From: Pseudoduganella albidiflava
Lineage (GTDB): Bacteria; Pseudomonadota; Gammaproteobacteria; Burkholderiales; Burkholderiaceae_D
Reading direction: 5' to 3'
NCBI RefSeq assembly: GCF_004322755.1
Contig: NZ_CP036401.1
Span: 1,116,001-1,180,000, forward strand
Length of the DNA: 64,000 bases
Position 1 is the stretch's first letter; every line of letters begins with the position of its first letter. The position numbers were made by a program, and so were the translations under genes. Below are positions 36,215 to 44,392 of this stretch, one piece after another. The notes below the pieces were generated by a model. It worked only from the letters and a program-made list of their open reading frames with translations, was not told the DNA's origin and did not search any database.

Positions 36215-36554
36215 GATCTTTTCTCCTCATGGCCATTGATTGGCCGGCAGAGGTAGATTAAGGGCTGAGGCGGGTACAGGCTACATCGTGACCTGTATCA
36301 CTCGTTACCACTTGTAAGGCAGAGCTGGATCAAGGCACTTCTGCGGCAGTGAAAATGGCAATGCCAAATCATCCCGGCGGCAGTCAAGCCAGCGGGTTGC
36401 GCCGCGAGATCATCGCTTGAAAAGGCACATCCCGGCCACGCCTGGCGAAAGGTCTGGCGTGCCAGCGACCTGCTATGCTGGGCCGAACGGGGCAGGCCAG
36501 GCCTGCGACAGTCATTGGCGTGGAGTACCGCGCACCCAGAAACGGAGAGAGTGA
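36215..36554. other. Intergenic region, no recognisable feature
   Basis: 340 bp between the minus-strand glycine-zipper gene and the small plus-strand gene at 36555. No repeat, terminator or operator was recognised; promoters for both flanking genes must lie here. Confidence 0.5.
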
Positions 36555-36794
36555 ATGAGTGCTACAGAAAAAAACATGGTTGCCGAGCTGGTGTTCGAGC
36601 TTGGCAAGGTCACAAGGCATGCAATCGATCGCCTGGGCGTCAGCCAGCAGCCGATCGAGCTGACAAAGATCGCAAACGACTTGCTGGAAGCAGGGCACGA
36701 GAAAGTTGCCAGCGACTTGCTCCTGCTATTTGTAGCGGGGTTCGAGGAGGGCGATCCTCCTGAACGACGGACCGATCCGGAAAATCGCTTGTAG
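36555..36794 (+). CDS. Small alpha-helical protein of unknown function
   Basis: 79 residues, soluble, probably all-helical ([19 protein letters not shown], then [21 protein letters not shown]), with no cysteine and an acidic C-terminus. ACGGAGAGAGTGA is a strong ribosome binding site. No family was recognised. Confidence 0.6.
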   Translation: MSATEKNMVAELVFELGKVTRHAIDRLGVSQQPIELTKIANDLLEAGHEKVASDLLLLFVAGFEEGDPPERRTDPENRL

Positions 36795-36988
36795 GCGGAT
36801 CACGGGTTCCCTGCTTCCGCCATCGCTGCGGAAGCAGGCGTCCATGAGGTATCAACCGCATCACCACATCCGCCGCACCAGCTGTGTCCCTCACGGCCGC
36901 CGCCATCGCGGCTCTGCCAAAAGTACACTGTCTCCATCCACCTTTTCGATGCACAGTGGCGCATCATCAACCGTCAACGGAGACCCTC

Positions 36989-37750
36989 ATGCGGGCACAA
37001 CGACTCGACTTCATGGGCGCGCACGGCACCAGCCTGGCCGCGCGCCTCGACGCGCCGGATGGCCCGGCGCGGGCGTATGCCCTGTTCGCCCACTGCTTCA
37101 CGTGCGGCAAGGATGTGTTTGCCGCCAGCCGCATCGCCCAGGCCCTGACCGACCATGGCATCGCCGTGCTGCGCTTCGACTTCACGGGGCTGGGCGCCAG
37201 CGAAGGCGAATTCGCCAACACCAATTTCTCGTCGAACGTGGAAGACCTGCTGGCCGCGGCTGGCTACCTGCGCGAGCACTTCGCGGCGCCGCGCCTGCTG
37301 ATCGGCCACAGCCTGGGCGGTGCCGCCACGCTGGCGGTGGCCGGGCTCGTGCCGGAAGCGCAGGCCGTGGTGACGATCGCCGCGCCCAGCGATCCCTCGC
37401 ATGTCACGCACCTGTTCCGCGACCAGATCGACACCATCACCGCGGAAGGGGAGGCCGAGGTGCAGCTGGCGGGGCGGCCGTTCCGCATCCGCAAGCAGTT
37501 CCTCGACGACGTGGCCGAGCACAAGCTGAAGGAAAGGATCGGCGCGCTGAGGAAGGCTTTGCTGGTGATGCATGCGCCGAACGACACGACGGTCGGCATC
37601 GAGAATGCGATGAACATCTTCGTCGCGGCCAAGCACCCGAAGAGCTACATCTCGCTCGACACGGCCGACCACCTGCTGACGAAGCGCGACGATGCAACCT
37701 ACGTGGCGAACCTGATCGCCGCGTGGAGCGAACGTTATCTGAAAGAGTGA
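36989..37750 (+). CDS. Alpha/beta hydrolase
   Basis: 253 residues from ATG 36989 (CAACGGAGACC ribosome site). The hydrolase fold has HCFTCGKD (oxyanion region), [13 protein letters not shown], the nucleophile elbow GHSLGGAA, Asp in [10 protein letters not shown] and His in DTADHLL. It matches the hydrolase half of proteins that are often fused to an OsmC domain; here the gene ends without one. The substrate is unknown. A decayed partial copy lies at 35452-35556. Confidence 0.88.
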   Translation: MRAQRLDFMGAHGTSLAARLDAPDGPARAYALFAHCFTCGKDVFAASRIAQALTDHGIAVLRFDFTGLGASEGEFANTNFSSNVEDLLAAAGYLREHFAAPRLLIGHSLGGAATLAVAGLVPEAQAVVTIAAPSDPSHVTHLFRDQIDTITAEGEAEVQLAGRPFRIRKQFLDDVAEHKLKERIGALRKALLVMHAPNDTTVGIENAMNIFVAAKHPKSYISLDTADHLLTKRDDATYVANLIAAWSERYLKE

Positions 37751-37821
37751 ACCTTCACGAGGTGTGTCGTATCGGAAGGTAAAGCATTTTGCGCGGGCGT
37801 CGTCGATCGCTGCGGAAAACC

Positions 37822-37855
37822 GGTGTCCGACACCAAAGAGCCGGTGTCCGACACC
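37822..37855. repeat. Doublet of GGTGTCCGACACC palindromes
   Basis: Two perfect 13-base palindromes (37822-37834, 37843-37855) as direct repeats of a 21-bp unit. Their form (GGTGTC-N-GACACC) parallels the GGGGTC-A-GACCCC elements elsewhere in the window. They lie between convergent genes. Confidence 0.75.
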
Positions 37856-37904
37856 AAAGGCGCAAGCGCTACTGAAGCATCCTCCGCCGGTTACTGATCG
37901 AGGA

Positions 37905-38555
37905 TCAGCCGCGCGGCTTCCAGCGCATGCCTTTCTGCACGGCCGGCCGGGCACCGACGAGCGCCAGCCAGCGCTGGATGTTCGGCTTGCCCAGCGCGTC
38001 CGCCAGCGGCTCCTGCAGGCGCTCGCTGGCCGCCATGACCCACGTGTAGCAGGCGATATCGGCGATAGTGTAGGCGTCACCGGCCACATAGTCGGCCTTC
38101 CCCAGCTGCGTGTCGAGTACCGTCAGCAGGCGCCCGCCTTCCGTGACGAAGCGCTCCAGCGCGAATGCATCGTCCTGCTTCGAGAAAAATCCCAGCTGGC
38201 CCAGCATCGGGCCCAGCCCGCCGATCTGCCAGTGCAGCCACTGCATGGCCTGCCAGCGCGCCGCGCCGGAGGGCGCCAGGAACTTGCCGTGCTTGTCCGC
38301 CAGGTAGGTGAGGATGGCACCGCTCTCGAACAGCGACAGCGGGCCGCCACCGGCTTCGTCGTCCGCATTGTCGTCCGCATTGTCGTCAACCATTGCCGGG
38401 ATCTTGTTGTTCGGCGACAGCTTGAGGAATTCGGACTGGAACTGCTCGCCGTTGCCGATGTCGACGGGCACGGTGTCATAAGGCACGCCCAGTTCTTCCA
38501 GCAGGATGATGGGCTTGCGGCCGTTCGGGGTGGTCCAGGTATGCAGTGTGATCAT
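37905..38555 (-). CDS. Glutathione S-transferase family protein
   Basis: 216 residues starting MITLHTWTTPNGRKP, with the thioredoxin-like N-terminal domain (NNKIPAMVDD, the cis-Pro block) and the helical C-terminal domain (ADYVAGDAYTIADIACYTWV, the N-capping box). It resembles YghU/YfcG-type GSTs that act on disulfides, where TxPNGxK follows the first strand. An acidic insertion DDNADDNADD, encoded by a duplicated 12-bp unit (GTCGTCCGCATT), separates the IPA motif from the rest of the domain. Confidence 0.9.
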   Translation of the reverse strand: MITLHTWTTPNGRKPIILLEELGVPYDTVPVDIGNGEQFQSEFLKLSPNNKIPAMVDDNADDNADDEAGGGPLSLFESGAILTYLADKHGKFLAPSGAARWQAMQWLHWQIGGLGPMLGQLGFFSKQDDAFALERFVTEGGRLLTVLDTQLGKADYVAGDAYTIADIACYTWVMAASERLQEPLADALGKPNIQRWLALVGARPAVQKGMRWKPRG

Positions 38556-38590
38556 CGTGGTCTCCAGGTCGGCACACTCTAGCGTGAACG

Positions 38591-38631
38591 AAAAAAAGCG
38601 GGCGCACATCCCGCGAAGGAGGTGCGCCCGC
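38591..38631 (-). terminator. Terminator of the M61 peptidase gene
   Basis: On the minus strand GCGGGCGCAC pairs with GTGCGCCCGC (38622-38631 with 38598-38607) and is followed by seven T. Perfect 10-bp stem, 31 bases after the stop codon at 38662. Confidence 0.88.
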
Positions 38632-38661
38632 CGGCCAGCTGGCGACAGGCTTACTTTACGA

Positions 38662-40608
38662 TCACTTGCGCGGCTGCAAAATCGATTGCAGGCGGTCCGG
38701 CGTGCCTTCGATGCGCTCCAGGCGCGGGTACTTCAGGCCGCCGTGGTAGTCGAGCGGCACGGTGCGGTAATCGTTGCCGCGCTTGACCAGCAGCTCGATC
38801 GGCTTGCTGTCCTTGGTGGCCGCGGTCACGGCGGCGCGCAGCAGTTCGGGCTTGTAGGCGCGCCCGTTGACGGCCACCAGCGTGGTGTTGCCGGACAGGC
38901 CGGCCTTGAAGCCCGGGCCATCCCACACGATGGCGGCGATCTTGCCGTCGCTGGCCACCGAGAAGCCCAGCGAGTACTGGAAGTTCGCGGTCTTGCTCAT
39001 GTCTTCCACGCCCTTCAGGAAGTCGGTCTGCTTGTCGGCGTAGACCAGCTTCCAGCCGGCGCGCGCCAGGCCGTCCAGCGGCGCCGGGCCGGTTTCCTCG
39101 ACGCGTTTTTTCAGGAACGGCGCCCAGTCGAACGCCTGCACGCCGTTCAGGGCTTTCACCACGTCATCGAAGGTGTAGTGTTTTGCCTGGATCACGCCAT
39201 TGTCGACGCCGAAGAACACGCGGGCGAAGTCGTCCAGCGAGCGCTTGTCGCCCGACAGTTCGCGGATCTTCGTGTCGACGTCCAGCCAGATCAGCGCGCC
39301 CTCGGAGTAGTAATCTTCGCTGCGCTGCCAGTTCGGCCAGACCTGCGGGCGGCGCTGGCTGATGATCGGGTCGTTCGTGGTGTCCACCACCGGACGCCAC
39401 GTGCGGCCCTGCACGTTGGCATACGTGGCCGCCATGTTGGCGATCATGTCGCGCACGCTGGCCTGCTGCGCCAGGCCGGAACGGGCGGTGAGCACCTGGC
39501 CCCAGTACTGGGTCTGGCCTTCGTAGACCCACAGCAGGTTGTTGTCCAGCGGGGTGTTGAAGTTCGGCACGTCCTGGCCTTTCGGGCGGCGGAACTTGCC
39601 GTTCCACGAGTGCGTGAATTCATGCGGCAGCAGGGTGCGCACGGCTTCCGTCTTGTTCCATTCGGTGAAGTAGTTGGCCTTCACGCCGTTCTCGCTGGAC
39701 TGGTGGTGCTCGCGGCCCACGCCGCCGAATTCATCGGACAGCGCGAACAGGAAATCGTAGTGCGCGTAGTGCTGCGAATCGAACAGCTTGTAGGCCTGCT
39801 TCACCATCTCGCGGTGCGCCGCGATCTGCTCGGGTTTCGCTTCCAGCGCTTCCGGCGTGTCCGCCACGATGTTCAGGCGCACCGGCAGCTTCGCGCCCGG
39901 ATCGAGGTCGATCTGCTTGAAGTGGCGCCCGGCGAACAGCGGCGAATCGATGAAGGTTTCCAGGTCGGTGGTCTTGAATTTCACCTCGTCGCCCTGGCGC
40001 GACGCGGTTTCCAGCGCGGTGCCGTACTGCCAGCCGGCGGGCAGGGTCAGCGTGGTCTGGATCGGGATGCGGCGCACGTGGTAGCCGGCCGGGTACATCG
40101 TCATCGATTGCCACTGGATGCCGAGGATGTCCGGCGTCATCGCGATGCGGCCCTGGCCGGTTTCATTCGGCGACAGGTGCTGGTACTCCACCTCGAGGTT
40201 TTTCGCGCCCTGCGGCACGTCCACCTGGAACGCGAACACGTTCAGCGGATCGCGCTTCCATGCCACCGGCTTGCCGTTCGCCGATACCTTCAGGCCGGCC
40301 AGCTGGTGCAGCGCGCCCGTCGGGCCGTGCTGGGCCGTGACCCATTGCGGATACAGCAGGGTGAGCTTGCCCGCCTTCACGGGGATCGACTGCTGGATGC
40401 GGAAGATGTTGCGGGCCGTATCGGACGCATCGATCTTCATCTGGATCGTGCCGGGATAGGGCTGGTCCACCGAAGGGGGCAGCGGGTCGGCGCTGGCGGA
40501 CTTGACGAGGACGGCGGAAGCAAAAGTGGTCGCTACGAGCGCTGGCAGGATCGCTGCGCGCAGGGGCAAAGGCAGGGTCATCGGCGATAGGGTCGGGGTT
40601 GGGATCAT
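38662..40608 (-). CDS. M61 family metallopeptidase (glycyl aminopeptidase type)
   Basis: About 648 residues (start at 40608; ATG 40581 is an alternative). Signal peptide, N-terminal beta-domain, zinc site HEFTHSWNGKFRRP (HExxH) with the downstream Glu in LLWVYEGQTQYWG, and a C-terminal PDZ-like domain (LGFSVASDGKIAAIVWDGPG). M61 enzymes release N-terminal Gly/Ala from peptides; periplasmic location is inferred from the signal peptide. Upstream is the divergent hsp20 heat-shock promoter region. Confidence 0.92.
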   Translation of the reverse strand: MIPTPTLSPMTLPLPLRAAILPALVATTFASAVLVKSASADPLPPSVDQPYPGTIQMKIDASDTARNIFRIQQSIPVKAGKLTLLYPQWVTAQHGPTGALHQLAGLKVSANGKPVAWKRDPLNVFAFQVDVPQGAKNLEVEYQHLSPNETGQGRIAMTPDILGIQWQSMTMYPAGYHVRRIPIQTTLTLPAGWQYGTALETASRQGDEVKFKTTDLETFIDSPLFAGRHFKQIDLDPGAKLPVRLNIVADTPEALEAKPEQIAAHREMVKQAYKLFDSQHYAHYDFLFALSDEFGGVGREHHQSSENGVKANYFTEWNKTEAVRTLLPHEFTHSWNGKFRRPKGQDVPNFNTPLDNNLLWVYEGQTQYWGQVLTARSGLAQQASVRDMIANMAATYANVQGRTWRPVVDTTNDPIISQRRPQVWPNWQRSEDYYSEGALIWLDVDTKIRELSGDKRSLDDFARVFFGVDNGVIQAKHYTFDDVVKALNGVQAFDWAPFLKKRVEETGPAPLDGLARAGWKLVYADKQTDFLKGVEDMSKTANFQYSLGFSVASDGKIAAIVWDGPGFKAGLSGNTTLVAVNGRAYKPELLRAAVTAATKDSKPIELLVKRGNDYRTVPLDYHGGLKYPRLERIEGTPDRLQSILQPRK

Positions 40609-40692
40609 GGTTGATGCGAGCGGGCGAGTGTAGCACGCAGGCAACGCGAAAATGTTTCAGAAAGTAAAACGAAAAATTTTCAAAAAGTGCCC

Positions 40693-40720
40693 CTTGAAAC
40701 CTTTTTGACCCGCCGTATAT
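40693..40720 (+). promoter_or_regulatory. Candidate sigma-32 promoter of the first hsp20 gene
   Basis: CTTGAAA (40693-40699), 13-base spacer, CCGTATAT (40713-40720) resembles the heat-shock consensus CTTGAAA-N13-CCCATnT. It lies about 90 bases before the hsp20 start. Confidence 0.5.
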
Positions 40721-40778
40721 TGGGTACATCGGTTGCCCAGCAGGGGGCCGACAGTGAGCCGAACCAGAACCACGGCTC

Positions 40779-40812
40779 GATATCGCTTAACTTTGAAAGG
40801 ATATCCATCATG
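40779..40812 (+). promoter_or_regulatory. Candidate RNA-thermometer hairpin at hsp20-1 ribosome site
   Basis: GATATC at 40779-40784 can pair fully with GATATC at 40800-40805, which overlaps the Shine-Dalgarno AAGGA; the ATG follows at 40810. The loop is the 15-base GCTTAACTTTGAAAG. A similar pair precedes hsp20-2. Masking of the ribosome site until heating is a known device for small heat-shock genes; here it is inference from pairing. Confidence 0.45.
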
Positions 40813-41265
40813 CGTACTTTTGACCTGACTCCGCTGTACCGTACCGCCATCGGCTTCGACCGCCTGGCCCAGATGCTGAACAGCGCCGAATCCCAGCCCA
40901 GCTATCCGCCGTACAACATCGAACTCGTTTCCGAAGACCAGTACCGCATCGTGATGGCGCTGGCCGGTTTCGACCGGTCGGAAATCGACATCACCAGCGA
41001 GCGCGATACGCTGCACATCACCGGCCGCAAGCAGAAGGACACGACGGAACGCACCTTCCTGCACCGCGGCATCGCGGCACGTGACTTCGAACAGCGCTTC
41101 CAGCTGGCCAACCACGTGAAGGTCACCGGCGCCTCGTTCCAGAACGGCATGCTGACGATCGACCTGGTGCGTGAAGTGCCCGAGGCCCTGAAGCCCCGCA
41201 AGATCGAGATCGGCAGCAGCGCGGACAGCGCTCCCGCGATCGAGCAATCGCGCGCCGCGGCCTGA
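40810..41265 (+). CDS. Hsp20 family small heat-shock chaperone 1
   Basis: 151 residues, IbpA-like: MRTFDLTPLYRTAIGFDRL at the N-terminus, an alpha-crystallin domain (YRIVMALAGFDRSEIDI, through to GMLTIDLVREVPEAL) and a C-terminal tail containing KIEIG (I-x-I motif). ATP-independent holdase that keeps unfolding proteins soluble. It forms a tandem pair with the next gene (about 80% identical core). A sigma-32-like promoter and a pairing leader precede it. Confidence 0.95.
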   Translation: MRTFDLTPLYRTAIGFDRLAQMLNSAESQPSYPPYNIELVSEDQYRIVMALAGFDRSEIDITSERDTLHITGRKQKDTTERTFLHRGIAARDFEQRFQLANHVKVTGASFQNGMLTIDLVREVPEALKPRKIEIGSSADSAPAIEQSRAAA

Positions 41266-41386
41266 GCCGCAGCCTGAAGCCTGGGCGGCCCGTCACCCGG
41301 CGGGCCTGGCGGGCCGCGTGCCCGCCCTGAAAAAATTCGTTGGAAACCACCTTGTACCCGCGGTTGCCCGCATGGGGGCCGCACCC

Positions 41387-41416
41387 GATATCGCTTAATG
41401 AAAGGATATGATCATG
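41387..41416 (+). promoter_or_regulatory. Candidate RNA-thermometer hairpin at hsp20-2 ribosome site
   Basis: GATATC at 41387-41392 can pair with GATAT in the Shine-Dalgarno region GGATATGATC before ATG 41414. The leader GATATCGCTTAA and AAAGGATAT are shared with hsp20-1, so leader and gene were duplicated together. Stem weaker than in copy 1. Confidence 0.4.
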
Positions 41417-41878
41417 CGTACTTTTGACCTGACTCCCCTGTACCGTACCGCCATCGGCATCGACCGCCTGGCCAGCCAGCTGAACGCCGCCGAAGCGCCC
41501 ACCTATCCGCCGTACAACGTGGAACTGGTGGCAGAAGACAAATACCGCATCGTGATGGCGCTGGCCGGCTTCGACCGTTCCGAGCTGGACATCAACACCG
41601 AGCGCGATTCGCTGGTGATCACCGGCCGCAAGCAGAAGGATGCGGTGGAACGCACCTTCCTGCACCGCGGCATCGCCGCCCGCGACTTCGAGCAGCGCTT
41701 CCAGCTGGCCGATCACGTGAAGGTCACCGGCGCCGCGTTCGACAACGGCATGCTGACGATCGACCTGGTGCGCGAAGTGCCCGAAGCCTTCCGGCCGCGC
41801 AAGATCGCCATCGACGGCGTCACCAATGAAGCCGCCAGCAACGTGACCGCGCTGGAACAGAAGCGCAACGCCGCATAA
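41414..41878 (+). CDS. Hsp20 family small heat-shock chaperone 2
   Basis: 154 residues, tandem paralog of the preceding gene with the same N-terminus (MRTFDLTPLYRTAIGIDRL) and alpha-crystallin core (YRIVMALAGFDRSELDI), differing mainly in the last 20 residues. ATG 41414 is preferred over ATG 41408 by alignment with copy 1. Functions as a holdase; hetero-oligomers of the two paralogs are possible, as with IbpA/IbpB. The terminator at 41914-41940 follows. Confidence 0.95.
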   Translation: MRTFDLTPLYRTAIGIDRLASQLNAAEAPTYPPYNVELVAEDKYRIVMALAGFDRSELDINTERDSLVITGRKQKDAVERTFLHRGIAARDFEQRFQLADHVKVTGAAFDNGMLTIDLVREVPEAFRPRKIAIDGVTNEAASNVTALEQKRNAA

Positions 41879-41913
41879 AATCCGAAGGCTTCGGCCTGCG
41901 TCGAGGTAATACG

Positions 41914-41940
41914 AAAGGCCGGGGCAACCCGGCCTTTTTT
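41914..41940 (+). terminator. Rho-independent terminator of the hsp20 pair
   Basis: AAAGGCCGGG and CCCGGCCTTT flank a GCAA tetraloop, followed by a T run. Perfect 10-bp stem, 36 bases after the hsp20-2 stop. Confidence 0.9.
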
Positions 41941-41970
41941 GCGTTCCAGGCAGTTTCCACGGCCATGGTC

Positions 41971-42074
41971 GCCAGGCCACCAGGAGCGCCCAGGGCAAGG
42001 CGTGGCGTCGCAGACAGTGCTTCAGCACGGCAAGACGCCGCAACGCAGCCATGAGCGGCTCCTGGTGGCCTGGC
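41971..42074. repeat. 104-bp nested stem-loop element
   Basis: A 17-bp perfect inverted repeat (GCCAGGCCACCAGGAGC at 41971-41987, GCTCCTGGTGGCCTGGC at 42058-42074) encloses GGCGTC/GACGCC (42004-42009, 42034-42039) and the tight hairpin GTGC-TTCA-GCAC (42017-42028). It could be transcribed as a structured RNA or be a dispersed repeat. It lies in the 279-bp gap between hsp20-2 and the HtrA gene. Confidence 0.7.
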
Positions 42075-42157
42075 CTCCTGGTGGCATGGTTAAGGAGCGT
42101 ATAAGCTGTTGACCTCATATTGCTACCATCGAATTTGATCCAATGGGGAGTACAGAA

Positions 42158-43672
42158 ATGAGCAAGGACAAGGTCTTGAACATGAAACGCCTGGTCCTGG
42201 CCCTGTGCGCGGTGGGCGTACTGGGCGCAGGCGCGGCGATCGCCGTGCAGGGAACCCACGATGCGCCGGCCGCCGGTGCGCAGGTCGCAGCCACGCCGGC
42301 ACCCGGCGTGCCGGCCAATGCCGCCGCGGGCGCCCCGGCGCCAACGCCGGCGCCGATGATCGCGCTGCCGGACTTTTCCGTGGTCGCCTCCCGCAATGGC
42401 CCCGCCGTGGTCAACATCAGCACCACCGGCAGCGTGAAGACCAGCTACGACAACCGCGGCGAGCCGTTCGCGGACGATCCGTTCTTTGAATTCTTCCGCC
42501 GCTTCCAGGGCCCGCAAGGCCCGCAACGGGGCGGCCAGGCACCCAGCCACGGCGTCGGTTCCGGCTTCATCGTCAGTGCCGATGGCCTGATCATGACCAA
42601 TGCCCACGTGGTGCGTGATGCCAGCGAAGTCACCGTGAAGCTGACGGACCGCCGCGAGTTCCGCGCCAAGGTGCTCGGTTCCGACCCGCGGACCGACGTC
42701 GCCGTGCTGAAGATCGATGCGAAGAACCTGCCCGTGGTGCCGCTGGGCCGGTCGATGGACGTGAAAGTGGGCGAATGGGTGCTGGCCATCGGTTCGCCGT
42801 TCGGCCTGGAAAACACCGTGACGGCCGGCGTGGTCAGCGCCAAGGGCCGCGCGCTGGACGATGGCAGCGTGCCGTTCATCCAGACCGACGTGGCGGTCAA
42901 CCCCGGCAACTCGGGCGGCCCGCTGTTCAACACGAAGGGCGAAGTGGTCGGCATCAATTCGCAGATCTACAGCCAGACCGGCGGCTACCAGGGCCTGTCG
43001 TTCGCGATCCCGATCGACGTGGCGCAGCGCATCCGCGACCAGATCGTGGCCACCGGCAAGGTGGTGCATGCCAAGCTGGGCGTGCTGGCGCAGGAAGTGG
43101 ACCAGAGCTTTGCCGATTCGTTCGACCTGCCGTCGCCGGAAGGCGCGCTGATCGTCAACGTGGAGAAGGGCAGCGCCGCCGAGCAGAGCGGCCTGAAGCC
43201 GGGCGATGTGGTGCGCGCCATCAATGGCCAGAAGATCGTCGCGTCCGGCGACCTGTCGTCCTACGTGGCGCTGGCCAAGCCGGGCGACAAGGTGACGCTG
43301 GATGTCTGGCGCCAGGGCAAGGCCGTGTCGCTGGCCGGCAAGCTGGGCAATGCTACCGAGCGCACGCTGGCCAATGCCGGCGGCGACGACGACAGCCCGG
43401 TCGCCAAGTCGCGCCTGGGCCTGGCCCTGCGCCCGCTCGACCCGCTGGAAAAACAGGCGGTCGGCCTGGCTTCCGGGCTCGTCATCGAGCGTGCCGGCGG
43501 CGCGGCCGCCAGCGCCGGGCTGCAGCCGGGCGACGTGCTGCTGTCGGTGAACGGCCGGCCCGTCAACTCGGTCGAACAGGTGCGCGACGTGGTGTCGAAA
43601 TCGTCGAAATCGGTGGCGCTGCTGATCCAGCGCGGCGAGGAACGCATTTTTATTCCCGTGCGATTGGGATAA
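42158..43672 (+). CDS. HtrA/Deg family serine protease with two PDZ domains
   Basis: 504 residues (TGGGGAG before ATG 42158). A signal-anchor/signal peptide (LVLALCAVGVLGAGAAIAV) and an Ala/Pro linker precede the trypsin-like domain with catalytic His150 (TNAHVV), Asp180 (RTDVAVLKID) and Ser252 (NPGNSGGPLF). Two C-terminal PDZ domains (GALIVNVEKGSAAEQSGLKP, and LVIERAGGAAASAGLQPG) follow. Periplasmic quality-control protease/chaperone of the DegP/DegQ/MucD class. It is followed by a two-component pair 60 bp on, likely one operon. Confidence 0.95.
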   Translation: MSKDKVLNMKRLVLALCAVGVLGAGAAIAVQGTHDAPAAGAQVAATPAPGVPANAAAGAPAPTPAPMIALPDFSVVASRNGPAVVNISTTGSVKTSYDNRGEPFADDPFFEFFRRFQGPQGPQRGGQAPSHGVGSGFIVSADGLIMTNAHVVRDASEVTVKLTDRREFRAKVLGSDPRTDVAVLKIDAKNLPVVPLGRSMDVKVGEWVLAIGSPFGLENTVTAGVVSAKGRALDDGSVPFIQTDVAVNPGNSGGPLFNTKGEVVGINSQIYSQTGGYQGLSFAIPIDVAQRIRDQIVATGKVVHAKLGVLAQEVDQSFADSFDLPSPEGALIVNVEKGSAAEQSGLKPGDVVRAINGQKIVASGDLSSYVALAKPGDKVTLDVWRQGKAVSLAGKLGNATERTLANAGGDDDSPVAKSRLGLALRPLDPLEKQAVGLASGLVIERAGGAAASAGLQPGDVLLSVNGRPVNSVEQVRDVVSKSSKSVALLIQRGEERIFIPVRLG

Positions 43673-43689
43673 ACTGCGCCGCTGGAAGA

Positions 43690-43709
43690 CGGGCCGCCGC
43701 GGCGGCCCG
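43690..43709. other. Perfect 20-bp intercistronic palindrome
   Basis: CGGGCCGCCGCGGCGGCCCG lies between the protease and the response regulator. There is no T run; it may be a processing or attenuation hairpin, or a binding site of the downstream regulator. Confidence 0.6.
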
Positions 43710-43732
43710 CGAACATGAAAGGACAATAAAAA

Positions 43733-44392
43733 ATGCGGCTGCTGCTGGTGGAAGATGATGTGATGATCGGTGAAGTGGTGCTCGACCTGCTGCGCGCCGA
43801 GCACTATGCCGTGGACTGGGTAAAGGATGGCGCGATGGCCGACACGGCCTTGCAGACCCAGACCTACGACCTGGTGCTGCTCGACCTGGGCCTGCCGCGC
43901 AAGGATGGCCTGGAAGTGCTGCGCTCCATGCGCGCGCGCAAGGAGCTGACGCCGGTGCTGGTCGCCACGGCGCGCGACGCCGTCGAGCAGCGTATCGCCG
44001 GCCTCGATGCCGGTGCCGACGACTATGTGCTCAAGCCGTACGACCTGGATGAGATGCTGGCCCGCATCCGCGCGCTGCTGCGCCGCTCGGCGGGGCGCGC
44101 CGAACCGGTGTTCGAGCACAAGGGCGTGTCGATCAACCCGCAAACGCGCGAGGTGATCGCCAACGGCGTGCAGGTCAACCTGTCGGCGCGCGAATGGGCC
44201 GTGCTGGAAGCGCTGATCGCGCGCCCCGGCATCGTGCTGTCGCGCGCCCAGCTGGAAGAAAAGCTGTACAGCTGGAAGGATGAAGTGAACAGCAATGCCG
44301 TCGAGGTGTATATCCATGGCCTGCGCAAGAAGCTGGGCGCGGAACTGATCCAGAACGTGCGCGGCCTCGGCTACATGGTGCCGAAAGCATGA
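43733..44392 (+). CDS. OmpR-family response regulator
   Basis: 219 residues: receiver with E7/D8/D9 region (LLVEDDVMIGE), phospho-acceptor D51 (LVLLDLGLPRKDG) and Lys in DYVLKPYDLDE, then a winged-helix DNA-binding domain (LSAREWAVLEALIARPG, with SNAVEVYIHGLRKKLG). It is QseB/PmrA-like. It sits between the HtrA protease and its kinase (ATGA overlap with the kinase gene), pointing to an envelope-stress or protease-control circuit. Confidence 0.94.
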   Translation: MRLLLVEDDVMIGEVVLDLLRAEHYAVDWVKDGAMADTALQTQTYDLVLLDLGLPRKDGLEVLRSMRARKELTPVLVATARDAVEQRIAGLDAGADDYVLKPYDLDEMLARIRALLRRSAGRAEPVFEHKGVSINPQTREVIANGVQVNLSAREWAVLEALIARPGIVLSRAQLEEKLYSWKDEVNSNAVEVYIHGLRKKLGAELIQNVRGLGYMVPKA

